Of a DNA stretch of 64,000 bases, positions 52,801 to 60,727 are shown piece by piece. The notes below the pieces were generated by a model that saw only the letters and a list, made by a program, of their open reading frames with translations, was not told the origin of the DNA and did no database searches. The translations under genes were made by a program, and so were the position numbers. The number at the start of each line of letters is the position of its first letter. Positions within the stretch are counted from its first letter, which is position 1. The stretch is taken from positions 4,154,001 to 4,218,000 of the forward strand of contig NZ_CP068771.1 of NCBI RefSeq assembly GCF_018336935.1, given 5' to 3'. The DNA is from Serratia plymuthica. GTDB taxonomy: Bacteria > Pseudomonadota > Gammaproteobacteria > Enterobacterales > Enterobacteriaceae.

Positions 52801-55800
52801 AGGCGCAGGCAAAAACCTGCAGCTGGACAGCGGGTCTCTGCTGAATAATCAGGGGACGCTGGTCAGCGCCGATGCGGCGAAGATCAACTTCGGCGTGCTG
52901 GAAAACCGGGGCGGCCAACTGGCGGCCCAAACGGCGCTGGAGCTGCACGGCAATAACCTCAATAACAACGACGGCGGGTTGATCCAGAGCGGCGATCGCC
53001 TGGAGCTGGCGGTGGATCGGCTGACCAACGCCAACAGCGGCGAGAAAGGCGGCATCACCAGCCAGGGCGCGATGAACCTGTCTATCGGCCTGTTCGATAA
53101 CGGCCAGGGCGTGGTGATTGCCGGCAAAAATCTGCAACTTGACGCTGAAACGGTGCTGAACGGTGGCGGCAAGCTGGTGGCGCAGCAGGCATTGACGCTC
53201 ACTACCACCGGCGTGGGCGGCCTGAACAATCAGAGCGGGCTGGTACAGGCCGGCGGCGACATGCTGCTGGATACCCGCGGCCAGCGGCTGGATAACCAAA
53301 ACGGCACTCTCCACAGCCTGGGCCAACTGCAACTCAACGGCGGCGACGTCAATAACCAGGGCGGTACGCTGGGGGCCAAGGGCGATTTCATGCTGGCGGC
53401 GCTCAAATTGGACAACAGCAACGGCGGGCGGATTATCGGCGAGCAGGCGGTAACGCTGAACAACACCGGGCTGGATAACCGCAATGGGCAAATTCAGGCG
53501 GTCGGCAATCTGTTGCTGGGCAGCGCGCAGGGGATTATCGATAACACCCTGGGGCTGATCCGCAGCGGCGCTACCGTGACGCTCAACGCCCTGCAGTTCA
53601 CCAACGACGCCACGCTGGCGGAAAATAAAGGGCTGGAAGGCCAGACGGTAACGCTGAACACCGGCACGCTGAGCAACCGTGGCGGCAGCATTTTGGCTGA
53701 CCGGCAGTTGGCCATCACCAATGATGGCGCCCTGGATAACAGCGGCGGCCAGCTGGCTGCGGCCGACAACCTGCAATTGAAAGGCACGGCGCTCACCCTG
53801 CTGAACACCGGCGGCACGCTCAAAGCCGGCAAGCTGCTGGAGATTAACGCCAACGCAGTCGGCGGTGACGGGCAATTGTTGTCGCTGGGCGATATCAATC
53901 TGGTCAGCGCTCAGGGCATCAATAACAGCGGCGAGATGATCGCCAACGGCAATTTCAACTTCACCACGCCGGGCGATGTCACCAACAGCGGCAAGCTGCT
54001 GGCGGGCGCGAAGCTGGATCTGCACGCCAATAACCTGTTTAACGCCGTCAGCGGCGAGATCAACGCCGGGCAGGATTGGCTGACGGTGAACGGCACCCTG
54101 ACCAACTACGGCCTGATCGACGGCAAGCACACTCTGCTGACGGCCAACACGTTGAACAACATCGGCACCGGCCGTATTTATGGCGACGCCATCGGCGTGC
54201 AAACCGCGACCTTCAACAATCTGGCGGAAAACGGCACCGCCGCTACGCTGGCCGGGCGCGAGCGAGTGGATATCGGCACCCAGACGCTGAACAACTACGA
54301 TCACGGGCTGATTTACAGCGGTGGCGATATGGCGATTGGCGGCCAGCTTGACGCCAACCACCTGGCAAGCGGCCAGGCAGGCACCCTTAACAACCACAGT
54401 TCGACCATTGAGTCTGCAGGCAACATGGCGCTGTCCGCTGCGCTGATCAACAACATCAACGATCGTTTTAGTACCGAGCTGGTCACCGTTTCCAACGAAA
54501 AAGTCACCGAGTATCAGCAGTCCGGCGATCCGGTGCGCTGGAAGGCGGGAGAACAAGGCGTCTTCGTTGACCGCAATTCGTCAGACTCGTTGCTGAACCT
54601 GAACACCCCAGGCAAAACCGGATACGGCAACGACAGATTTAATCAGTACGACTATAACCGGACGGTGCAGGAAACCCAGATCAAGGAAAGCGATCCGGCT
54701 AAAATCATCGCCGGTGGCGATATGGCGATCAACGCAGGGCATTTGCTGAACGACAAGAGCCAGGTGGTGGCCGGCGGCACGCTGGCGATTAATGCCGGTA
54801 GCCTGGATAACGTGGCGGTGGCGGGCCAGCGGCTGACCACCGACGTCGGGGAAGTGACCAGCTACTACCGCATCAAGAAAAAAGGTACTGACAAACAGGG
54901 GCATAACGCCACGGCCTATACGCCGCCGACCACCATCCAGACCATCGCGCTGAAACCGAGCCAACTGATCGACCACGGGCAGGTAGCGGGTAACCCGGTC
55001 GCCATTGCGCCGCTGACGCCGCAAGGCACAGACGCTACCATCGGCCAGGCCGGCGGGGTGAATGCGCAGGTCACAGGCAGCGATATTTCCGCCGGGATGC
55101 AGACCATCGGCGGCGGCGAACTGCCGGTGATTCAGGCGGCGGCCCTGCAACCGGGCCAGCAGTTTGAAGTGGCCAACCAAGTGAACGCCCAGCAAGGCGA
55201 TGCGGCAAGCAGCGTGGTGCGCATCGTCGGGCCGGACACCCGCCTGCCGGACAACAGCCTGTTCAAGACCAATCCGGCGCCGGGCGGCCAGTATCTGGTG
55301 GAAACCGATCCGCGCTTCACCAACCAAAAATCCTGGCTGGGCTCGGATTACATGATCGAGAAAGCCACCAACAACCAGGACAACGTGCTGAAACGTCTGG
55401 GGGATGGCTACTACGAGCAGCGGCTGATCCGCGAACAGGTGATCAACCTGACCGGCCAGCGTTATCTGGACGGATACAACAACGACGAAGAGCAGTTCAA
55501 GGCGCTGATGGATCAGGGGCTGGCCTTCAGCCGACAATATAACCTGAAGGTCGGCGTGGCGCTGACGCCGGAACAAATGGGGCTGTTGACCAAAGACATC
55601 GTCTGGCTGGTGAACGCCAAGGTCACGCTGCCGGACGGCAGCCAGCAAAACGTGCTGGTGCCGCAGGTGTATGCCCGCATGCAGCCGGGCGATCTGGACG
55701 GGTCCGGCGCGCTGATCGCCGGGCGCAACGTTAACCTCAACCTCGGCGACGGCCTGTTTAACAGCGGCCATATCGCCGGGCGCGAAGTGGTGAAACTGAG

Positions 55801-58800
55801 CGCCGCCAACATCACCAATATGGCGGGCAGCATTCAGGGGGCCGACGTCGGCCTGACCGCCCGCACCGATATCAATAATATCGGCGGCGTGATCCAGGGC
55901 AACAACTCGCTGCTGGCCAGCGCCGGGCGCGACATCAACGCCATCAGCACCACCCGGGCGGCGCAAAGCGTGAACGGCGCCAACAGCTTCGAGCGCACCA
56001 ATATCGACAGCGTGGCCGGCATGTACGTGCAGGGCGCCGACGGCAAGCTGATGCTGCAGGCCGGGCGCGACATCAAACTGGATGCGGCGCAGGTGGTCAA
56101 CAGCGGTGAGAATGGCCAAACGCTGCTGAGCGCCGGGCGCGATCTCAACCTGAACGCGGTGACCACCGCCAGCCGCGACAACCTGATCTGGAACGGCGAC
56201 AACAGCCTGAAACAGGGCAACAGCCAGCAGGTGGGCAGCGAAGTGGTGGGTAAAGGGACTGTGACCCTCAATGCAGGTAACGATATCACCGCTCATGCGG
56301 CGGCGATTTCCGCCGGCGAGGCGCTGAATCTGAATGCCGGCCATGACGTCAACATCCTCAACGGCGAAAACACCCAGGATCTGGACGAGCGCCACAAGGT
56401 GACCGGCGGCAACGGCCTGATGTCGAAAACCACCACCACCACCCGCGACACCCTGGATCGCCAGACCCTGCAGAGCAGCACCCTGAGCGGCGACAGCATC
56501 AAGGTGCTGGCGGGCAACGATCTGCGCGTGCAGGGCAGCAGCGTGGCAGGCACCCAGGACGTGAAGCTGCTGGCGGGCCATGATCTGACCGTCACCGGCG
56601 CCACCGAGCGCAACAGCGAGCTGCACCTCAAGCAGGAGAAAAAATCCGGCCTGATGAGCAGCGGCGGTATCGGCATCAGCTACGGTACCGAAAGCCTGAA
56701 AACCACCGACACCTCGCAGGGGGTGACCAACCAAGGCAGCACCGTCGGCAGCGTGAACGGCAACGTCACGCTGGGTGCGGGCAACAATCTGGCGGTGACC
56801 GGCTCCGAGCTGGTGGCCGGCAAGGACATGGCGTTGAGCGGCAAGAATGTGTTGGTGACGCAGGCGCAGGATGAAAACAGCCAGACCCACAAGGTCGAGC
56901 AGAAAAAATCCGGGCTGACGCTGGCGCTTTCCGGCACCGTCGGCAGCGCGCTGAACACCGCCGTGGAAACCTCGCAACAGGCAAAATCCACCGACGACAG
57001 CCGCCTGGCGGCCTTGCAGGGCACCAAAGCGGCGCTGAGCGGCGTGCAGGCGGTACAGGCGGCGCGGCTGGCGCAAGCGCAGGGCGCCGACCCGGCCAAT
57101 AACAACATGGTGGGGATCAGCATTTCCTACGGCACCCAGTCTTCCACCTCTACCCAGAACAGCGGGCAGAGCACCGCCCAGGGCAGCAGCCTGACGGCGG
57201 GCAACAACCTGAGCATCACCGCCGGCGGCAACGGCGTGAAGGGCCAGGATGGCGACATCACCGTGCAGGGCAGCCAGTTGCAGGCGGGCAAAGACGTGAC
57301 CCTGAACGCCAACCGCGACGTGAACCTGCTTTCCGCCAAAAACACCCAGTATCTGGACGGCAAGAACGAGAGCCAGGGCGGCACGTTGGGCGTGGGCATC
57401 GGCGTCGGCTCCGGCGGCATCGGGCTGAGCATTTCGGCGAGCGTCAACAAAGGCAAGGGCAACGAGAAAGGCAACGGCACCAGTTACACCGAAACCACGG
57501 TGAACGCCGGTAATCAGGTCAACATTACCAGCGGGCGCGACACCAATCTTATCGGCGCGCAGGTCACCGGCGAATCGGTCAAAGCCGACGTGGGCCGCAA
57601 CCTGCTGCTGGAGAGCCAGCAGGACAACGACCGTTACGATTCCAAACAGCAAAACGCCAGCGCGGGCGGCAGCTTTACCTTTGGCTCCATGACCGGCTCG
57701 GGCAGCATCAGCCTGAGCAAAGACAAGATGCACAGCAACTACGACAGCGTGCAGGAGCAGACGGGCATCTTTGCCGGCAAGGGCGGCTTTGACGTGACGG
57801 TGGGCGAGCATACCCAGCTTAACGGCGCGGTGATTGGCAGCACCGCCACGGCGGACAAAAACAAACTCGACACCGGTACGCTGGGCTTTAAGGACATCCA
57901 CAATCAGGCTGATTTCGACGTCGAGCACCAGAGCGTGGGCATCAGCTCCGGCGGCAGCATCGGCAGCCAGTTCGCCGGCAATATGGCCAACGGCCTGCTG
58001 GTGGGCGCCAACAACAGCGGGCACGACAGCTCTACCACCCACGCGGCGGTGAGCGACGGTACTATCGTCATCCGCGATCAGGACAAACAGACGCAGAACG
58101 TCAACGACCTGAGCCGCGACGTGGAGCACGCCAACCAGACGTTAAGCCCGATCTTCGACAAAGAGAAAGAGCAGAAACGGCTGCAACAGGCGCAACTGAT
58201 CGGCGAGATCGGCAATCAGGCGATGGACATTGCGCGGACCGAGGGGGATATCCGCTCTATCAATGCGGGCAAGGCAGAGCTTGAGAAGAAAGGGATCAAA
58301 GAGCCGGAGAAAGGGGCTGACAAGGAAGAGTGGAAAGCCTACAACGAGAAGCTGCATGCGACAGACAGCTACAAAGCGACGCAGAAAGAGTGGGGTACCG
58401 GCAGCTCAGTTCAAAAAGGCATGCAGGCGGCCACGGCGGCGATTCAGGGGCTGGCGGGCAACAATCTTGCGCAGGCGATGGCTGGGGGGCTGAGCCCTTA
58501 TGCGGCTGGCGTTATCAAAGCCATGACGACTAATGCTGATGGCAGTACCAACGTTGCCGCGAACGCGATGGCGCATGCGGTGTGGGGCGCAGTAGCGGCT
58601 AAAGCCAGCGGCAACAGCGCCCTGGCGGGGGCAGCCGGTGCGGCCAGCGGAGAGCTGATGGCGCGTTATATTGCTGGCGAACTTTACCCGGATGTGAAGC
58701 CCGAAAACCTGACGGAAGACCAAAAACAGACCCTGAGTGCGCTGGGAACATTAGCCGCAGGGCTGGCAGGTGGACTTGTGGGTGACGGTACTGCGGATGC

Positions 58801-59620
58801 AGTGGCCGGTGCGCAAAGCGGCAAGAACGCGGTTGAGAATAATGCGCTGAGTGATATTGTACAGGCGCAGTCTGAAGGTAAAACGCTGGAGCAGAAAGCT
58901 GGTGAGTACGTTGAGGCTGAAAACGAGCGCTATAAGAAGGTAAACTGCGGCGGAATGAGCGCCGAAGCCTGCTCGGTGAAGATGTACACGGAACGGCGTG
59001 AAGCGTTGAAAGATATGGTGTCAACGGGTGCAGATTTTGTACCGGTGGTGGGTACTATAAAAAGTGCAGCGGAGGCTCAGTCAGCACTGGATTATCTCAA
59101 CGTGGCCGCTTCCCTTATACCGGGAGAGCGTGTTGCAGTGGGTGTGCTGAAAGCGGCAGAGAAAGCGCTGGCTAAAGGGGATGTTGCTGAAGCTTCGACA
59201 CTGATTAATAAGGCCAGTGATGAGATAGCAACCACAATACGCCCAGGTCATAGGCAATCAGAAATTGATGTAGGTAAAGATCTCGGTGACGGATGGCGCG
59301 AGCAAGTCAGCTTCAAGGATGGTAAAGAAGTTCCCTACGGTACAAAAGGTGGGGTTCGCCCTGACTGGTGTAAGGGGGATGTCTGTAGTGTTGAAGTGAA
59401 GAACTATAACATTGCGACTAATCAGAGCGGGCTGATCAATAATGTGTCTAAACAGGCGATCCAGCGTGCTGAGAATTTACCGACAGGAATGCAGCAGCGA
59501 GTCATTATTGATGTGCGTGGGCAAAGTGTGTCAGTAGAGCAAGAGAGAGCAATTATTAAAGGAATTGTCCAGAAATCTAATGGTGCTATCGATCCAGCTG
59601 CAATTGAATTCAAAAGGTAA
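49880..59620 (+). CDS. cdiA: CdiA contact-dependent inhibition effector
   Basis: A 3246-residue TpsA exoprotein. Order: extended signal peptide (about 1-70, MNKNLYRIVFNKARGMLMVV); TPS domain (about 70-330) with NPSGITCNGCGFINANRATL; long FHA-1 repeats (about 400-1520; LxNxxGxI units); a non-repetitive receptor-binding-type region (about 1530-1935); FHA-2 repeats (about 1940-2640); a pretoxin region ending in the VENN motif (2985-2988). The variable C-terminus has an entry domain (about 2989-3118; CGGMSAEACSVKM, FVPVVGTIKS) and a toxin domain (about 3120-3246) with a PD-(D/E)XK-like nuclease site: D3162 in RPDW and E3172/K3174 in VEVKNY. An AAGGA site precedes the ATG. The immunity gene follows by 5 bases. 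Confidence 0.93.
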   Translation: MNKNLYRIVFNKARGMLMVVADIARSGRAGSARSPGLGHTLSQCIGKMSAVSFSLLLALGAIQPVQAAIVADRNAPGGQQPTIVNSANGTPQVNIQTPSAGGVSRNTYSQFDVDKQGAILNNSHKMTRTQQGGWVDGNPWLAKGEAKVILNEVNSRDPSRLNGYIEVAGQRAQVVIANPSGITCNGCGFINANRATLTTGQAQMNNGNLTGFNVERGEVVVEGAGMDSSRQDYTEIIARSTKINAGLWANDLKVTTGRNKVDAAHQQIEKQGDDPATRPQLAVDVAKLGGMYAGKIRMIGTETGVGVRNAGNIGAQAGSVVVTADGRIENSGAISSGGDMAMASKQGISNSGSLFAAGNAAVTSEGEVQNSGSIAARNNVQVQAASLNSSKGSTLAAGVQQDGKLGGSGELALTAGGKLTAQGQNLAAGNLRASGQGMDISGSRTAGANVTLNAGQGDLTAANAQVEAAQQLTADTGKRLSNDGGKLTANKLALNAQDLSNRKGEIAQLGEDDLALNQQGTLDNGGGRIASNGNNLTLNAGAIDNQSGQIIHAGKGTLAVSTGRLQGDNGKLLSNGQLSMQGGDYVLDGGTTSAQRIAMDAGSLSNRNGQWVQSGNGDMRISTRKGIDNQGGQLAANGNVVLNAAQLNNQNGKVIAAQDGSLNAQIGGTLDNRQGQLAASGNTRLRADKLDNRKGLVSAATGNSEVTTHQALDNRSGRIEAKQGLQLSGAGLENQGGQVVGGAISLALGNGALNNQQGAIAAAGDLRLNGGALTNDGGLLQSAGDMRLDTQGAALSNRLSGETGGILSQGALSIHSGALDNSQGMLVGGGATELFTGRLDNSKGTLVGKQQLNIDSLALTNDGGLLQAGGDATIDTHGQALTNRDSGKNGGISSLGKLNIAGGEVDNQSGFIASSGDLQLSGSQLDNRHGTLASEKQLSATAGAINNQGGAIKSGRDMALNAKELLDNSNLGVIGAGKNLQLDSGSLLNNQGTLVSADAAKINFGVLENRGGQLAAQTALELHGNNLNNNDGGLIQSGDRLELAVDRLTNANSGEKGGITSQGAMNLSIGLFDNGQGVVIAGKNLQLDAETVLNGGGKLVAQQALTLTTTGVGGLNNQSGLVQAGGDMLLDTRGQRLDNQNGTLHSLGQLQLNGGDVNNQGGTLGAKGDFMLAALKLDNSNGGRIIGEQAVTLNNTGLDNRNGQIQAVGNLLLGSAQGIIDNTLGLIRSGATVTLNALQFTNDATLAENKGLEGQTVTLNTGTLSNRGGSILADRQLAITNDGALDNSGGQLAAADNLQLKGTALTLLNTGGTLKAGKLLEINANAVGGDGQLLSLGDINLVSAQGINNSGEMIANGNFNFTTPGDVTNSGKLLAGAKLDLHANNLFNAVSGEINAGQDWLTVNGTLTNYGLIDGKHTLLTANTLNNIGTGRIYGDAIGVQTATFNNLAENGTAATLAGRERVDIGTQTLNNYDHGLIYSGGDMAIGGQLDANHLASGQAGTLNNHSSTIESAGNMALSAALINNINDRFSTELVTVSNEKVTEYQQSGDPVRWKAGEQGVFVDRNSSDSLLNLNTPGKTGYGNDRFNQYDYNRTVQETQIKESDPAKIIAGGDMAINAGHLLNDKSQVVAGGTLAINAGSLDNVAVAGQRLTTDVGEVTSYYRIKKKGTDKQGHNATAYTPPTTIQTIALKPSQLIDHGQVAGNPVAIAPLTPQGTDATIGQAGGVNAQVTGSDISAGMQTIGGGELPVIQAAALQPGQQFEVANQVNAQQGDAASSVVRIVGPDTRLPDNSLFKTNPAPGGQYLVETDPRFTNQKSWLGSDYMIEKATNNQDNVLKRLGDGYYEQRLIREQVINLTGQRYLDGYNNDEEQFKALMDQGLAFSRQYNLKVGVALTPEQMGLLTKDIVWLVNAKVTLPDGSQQNVLVPQVYARMQPGDLDGSGALIAGRNVNLNLGDGLFNSGHIAGREVVKLSAANITNMAGSIQGADVGLTARTDINNIGGVIQGNNSLLASAGRDINAISTTRAAQSVNGANSFERTNIDSVAGMYVQGADGKLMLQAGRDIKLDAAQVVNSGENGQTLLSAGRDLNLNAVTTASRDNLIWNGDNSLKQGNSQQVGSEVVGKGTVTLNAGNDITAHAAAISAGEALNLNAGHDVNILNGENTQDLDERHKVTGGNGLMSKTTTTTRDTLDRQTLQSSTLSGDSIKVLAGNDLRVQGSSVAGTQDVKLLAGHDLTVTGATERNSELHLKQEKKSGLMSSGGIGISYGTESLKTTDTSQGVTNQGSTVGSVNGNVTLGAGNNLAVTGSELVAGKDMALSGKNVLVTQAQDENSQTHKVEQKKSGLTLALSGTVGSALNTAVETSQQAKSTDDSRLAALQGTKAALSGVQAVQAARLAQAQGADPANNNMVGISISYGTQSSTSTQNSGQSTAQGSSLTAGNNLSITAGGNGVKGQDGDITVQGSQLQAGKDVTLNANRDVNLLSAKNTQYLDGKNESQGGTLGVGIGVGSGGIGLSISASVNKGKGNEKGNGTSYTETTVNAGNQVNITSGRDTNLIGAQVTGESVKADVGRNLLLESQQDNDRYDSKQQNASAGGSFTFGSMTGSGSISLSKDKMHSNYDSVQEQTGIFAGKGGFDVTVGEHTQLNGAVIGSTATADKNKLDTGTLGFKDIHNQADFDVEHQSVGISSGGSIGSQFAGNMANGLLVGANNSGHDSSTTHAAVSDGTIVIRDQDKQTQNVNDLSRDVEHANQTLSPIFDKEKEQKRLQQAQLIGEIGNQAMDIARTEGDIRSINAGKAELEKKGIKEPEKGADKEEWKAYNEKLHATDSYKATQKEWGTGSSVQKGMQAATAAIQGLAGNNLAQAMAGGLSPYAAGVIKAMTTNADGSTNVAANAMAHAVWGAVAAKASGNSALAGAAGAASGELMARYIAGELYPDVKPENLTEDQKQTLSALGTLAAGLAGGLVGDGTADAVAGAQSGKNAVENNALSDIVQAQSEGKTLEQKAGEYVEAENERYKKVNCGGMSAEACSVKMYTERREALKDMVSTGADFVPVVGTIKSAAEAQSALDYLNVAASLIPGERVAVGVLKAAEKALAKGDVAEASTLINKASDEIATTIRPGHRQSEIDVGKDLGDGWREQVSFKDGKEVPYGTKGGVRPDWCKGDVCSVEVKNYNIATNQSGLINNVSKQAIQRAENLPTGMQQRVIIDVRGQSVSVEQERAIIKGIVQKSNGAIDPAAIEFKR
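57274..58245 (+). repeat. donor tract shared with orphan cdiA-CT module
   Basis: Bases 57274-57383 and 57664-58245 are almost identical to 61321-61430 and 61423-62004. The intervening 288 bases are missing from the downstream copy. An 8-base direct repeat, GGGCGGCA, stands at 57376 and 57664, the two break positions. Confidence 0.9.
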
Positions 59621-59625
59621 CTTGT

Positions 59626-60039
59626 ATGAAACACATAGGATTTTATGGTGGTAGTTCTATCGTTGAGCTTGGCTATCCTTCAGATATGGTTGGTTTTTTT
59701 TCTATTTTAAATGAAAAGGTTAATGATAAAGAAGATGAGTGTTTACTTGCACAACTTTATCTTAGATATATTCATTTCAATGAATTAGACAAAACTTATT
59801 CATTAATAACAAAATTACGCAAACTTTTACCAAAAGACGTTGAGCAGAGGTTTTTTAAATACTTTGATGGTATTGAACATTGCATAAAATCTGCGAAAGG
59901 GTTTTATGAAGACTGGAATATTTATAAGCCGGTAAGAATAGTAGTGACTGACATGCCGGATTTTATGGTGCATAGAGATCGAGTTATAGAGGAATATGAC
60001 GCATTGGCCTCTGACGATACCCCATTTTGGCTACGTTGA
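59626..60039 (+). CDS. cdiI: CdiI immunity protein for the CdiA nuclease
   Basis: The 137-residue protein starts MKHIGFYGGSSIVELGYPSD and is mostly helical and acidic in the middle. I do not recognise a family. Its place, 5 bases after the toxin stop on the same strand, and the lower GC of this stretch than the core cdiA identify it as the cognate immunity protein, which would bind the PD-(D/E)XK toxin in the cytoplasm. An AAAGG ribosome site is 8 bases before the ATG. A hairpin terminator follows. Function is inferred from position. Confidence 0.8.
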   Translation: MKHIGFYGGSSIVELGYPSDMVGFFSILNEKVNDKEDECLLAQLYLRYIHFNELDKTYSLITKLRKLLPKDVEQRFFKYFDGIEHCIKSAKGFYEDWNIYKPVRIVVTDMPDFMVHRDRVIEEYDALASDDTPFWLR

Positions 60040-60049
60040 GTTAAAACAA

Positions 60050-60074
60050 ATCCCGGCCTTGCGCCGGGATCTTC
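60050..60074. terminator. terminator after cdiI
   Basis: ATCCCGGC and GCCGGGAT enclose a CTTGC loop, 11 bases after the cdiI stop, with TCTTC after the stem. The same hairpin occurs after the second immunity gene (63812-63843), so it belongs to the repeated cassette. Confidence 0.75.
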
Positions 60075-60078
60075 ACAT

Positions 60079-60423
60079 CTAAGCCCTAAAACCTCCCTCT
60101 TCCCGCCGCCGTAATCGGAGTACACTGGGTGCGGCGGTGATCTCCAACTGTTCCGCGTCGGTGATCCCGGATCCGGTCAACCAATCCCCACCAATAACCA
60201 GCTCGCCATTCTGCCGCACCCAGTCCGCCCCCAGATCCGTGCGGTGCTGGCTGGCCTCGCACAGTGCTTCCCAGATAGCATCGTCGATAACGGTAGTGAT
60301 CCACAATCCGTCCGGCCACAGCGTGAGCTGCAACGGCTCACCAATACCAAAACTCAACTCTGCCAGCTCAACGCCAGAGATTGTCAGTTCCGGGATAGGT
60401 TCAGGAATAAAAGTAATGTTCAT
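60079..60423 (-). CDS. SymE-associated protein with two SymE-like repeats
   Basis: The 114-residue protein has no name I recognise. Two internal segments share one pattern. Residues 13-45 (LTISGVELAEL...PLQLTLWPDGLWI) and 75-107 (LVIGGDWLTGS...QLEITAAPSVLRL) both resemble the SymE core LTLTGKWLEQYGF...IEVITEPGRLII encoded by the upstream gene. This suggests a tandem duplication of the SymE/AbrB-like hairpin fold. Its ATG overlaps the symE stop by ATGA, so translation is coupled. A second copy begins at 63845. It may be an antitoxin, a partner or a pseudo-toxin; that is unknown. Confidence 0.72.
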   Translation of the reverse strand: MNITFIPEPIPELTISGVELAELSFGIGEPLQLTLWPDGLWITTVIDDAIWEALCEASQHRTDLGADWVRQNGELVIGGDWLTGSGITDAEQLEITAAPSVLRLRRREEGGFRA

Positions 60424-60647
60424 AGGGCGCTTCCTTCCGTGGCGGGTACGATGCGGATGATCAATCGCCCCGGTTCTGTGATCACCTCGATCCTTTGGCC
60501 GGTGGTAAAGCCGTACTGCTCCAGCCATTTACCCGTAAGGGTGAGTTGTGGCGGTGGGTTGGGCCTGCCGCCGTTGGGGCGATAGCCAACAATGCACTTG
60601 CGTGCTTGGGGTGTGGCGGGTTCTGACGTAGAATCTGCTCTAGCCAT
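60420..60647 (-). CDS. SymE-family type I toxin-like protein
   Basis: The 75-residue protein matches the SymE family (AbrB-like fold), with YRPNGGRPNPPPQLTLTGKW as the recognisable start of the core, then LEQYGFTTGQRIEV and PGRLIIRI. E. coli SymE is an SOS-induced nucleoid-associated/RNA-affecting toxin controlled by the antisense RNA SymR. I cannot see a symR gene by eye. The first 30 residues are basic and variable. It overlaps the next gene by ATGA. It is oriented against the cdi genes. Confidence 0.78.
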   Translation of the reverse strand: MARADSTSEPATPQARKCIVGYRPNGGRPNPPPQLTLTGKWLEQYGFTTGQRIEVITEPGRLIIRIVPATEGSAL

Positions 60648-60677
60648 AGTAACTACCTCTTTAGTTGCTTGTGGTGA

Positions 60678-60711
60678 GCAGTAACAGCAGGTTGGCGCCT
60701 GCTGTTACTGC
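60678..60711. promoter_or_regulatory. perfect 14-base inverted repeat upstream of the symE-like gene
   Basis: GCAGTAACAGCAGG and CCTGCTGTTACTGC surround a 6-base loop (TTGGCG), in the 80-base gap between the XRE regulator gene and symE. It ends 31 bases before the symE start. It may be an operator of the XRE protein, a terminator of the XRE gene without a T tract, or a leader hairpin. Confidence 0.55.
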
Positions 60712-60727
60712 GTTATTTTCACTACCC

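Noticed and set aside
51000..54400. Repetitive stretch checked as a possible CRISPR or tandem DNA repeat
   Set aside because: The repetition is at the protein level (FHA units of variable length); there are no constant direct repeats with unique spacers.
51932..58129. Very long antisense open frames inside cdiA (874 and 1182 codons on the minus strand)
   Set aside because: They mirror the GC-rich FHA repeats, have no ribosome site or family resemblance, and the plus-strand frame shows continuous TpsA motifs.
60137..60585. Plus-strand frames across the SymE cassette
   Set aside because: The minus-strand genes have the ATGA overlap and a second related copy; the plus frames have neither.
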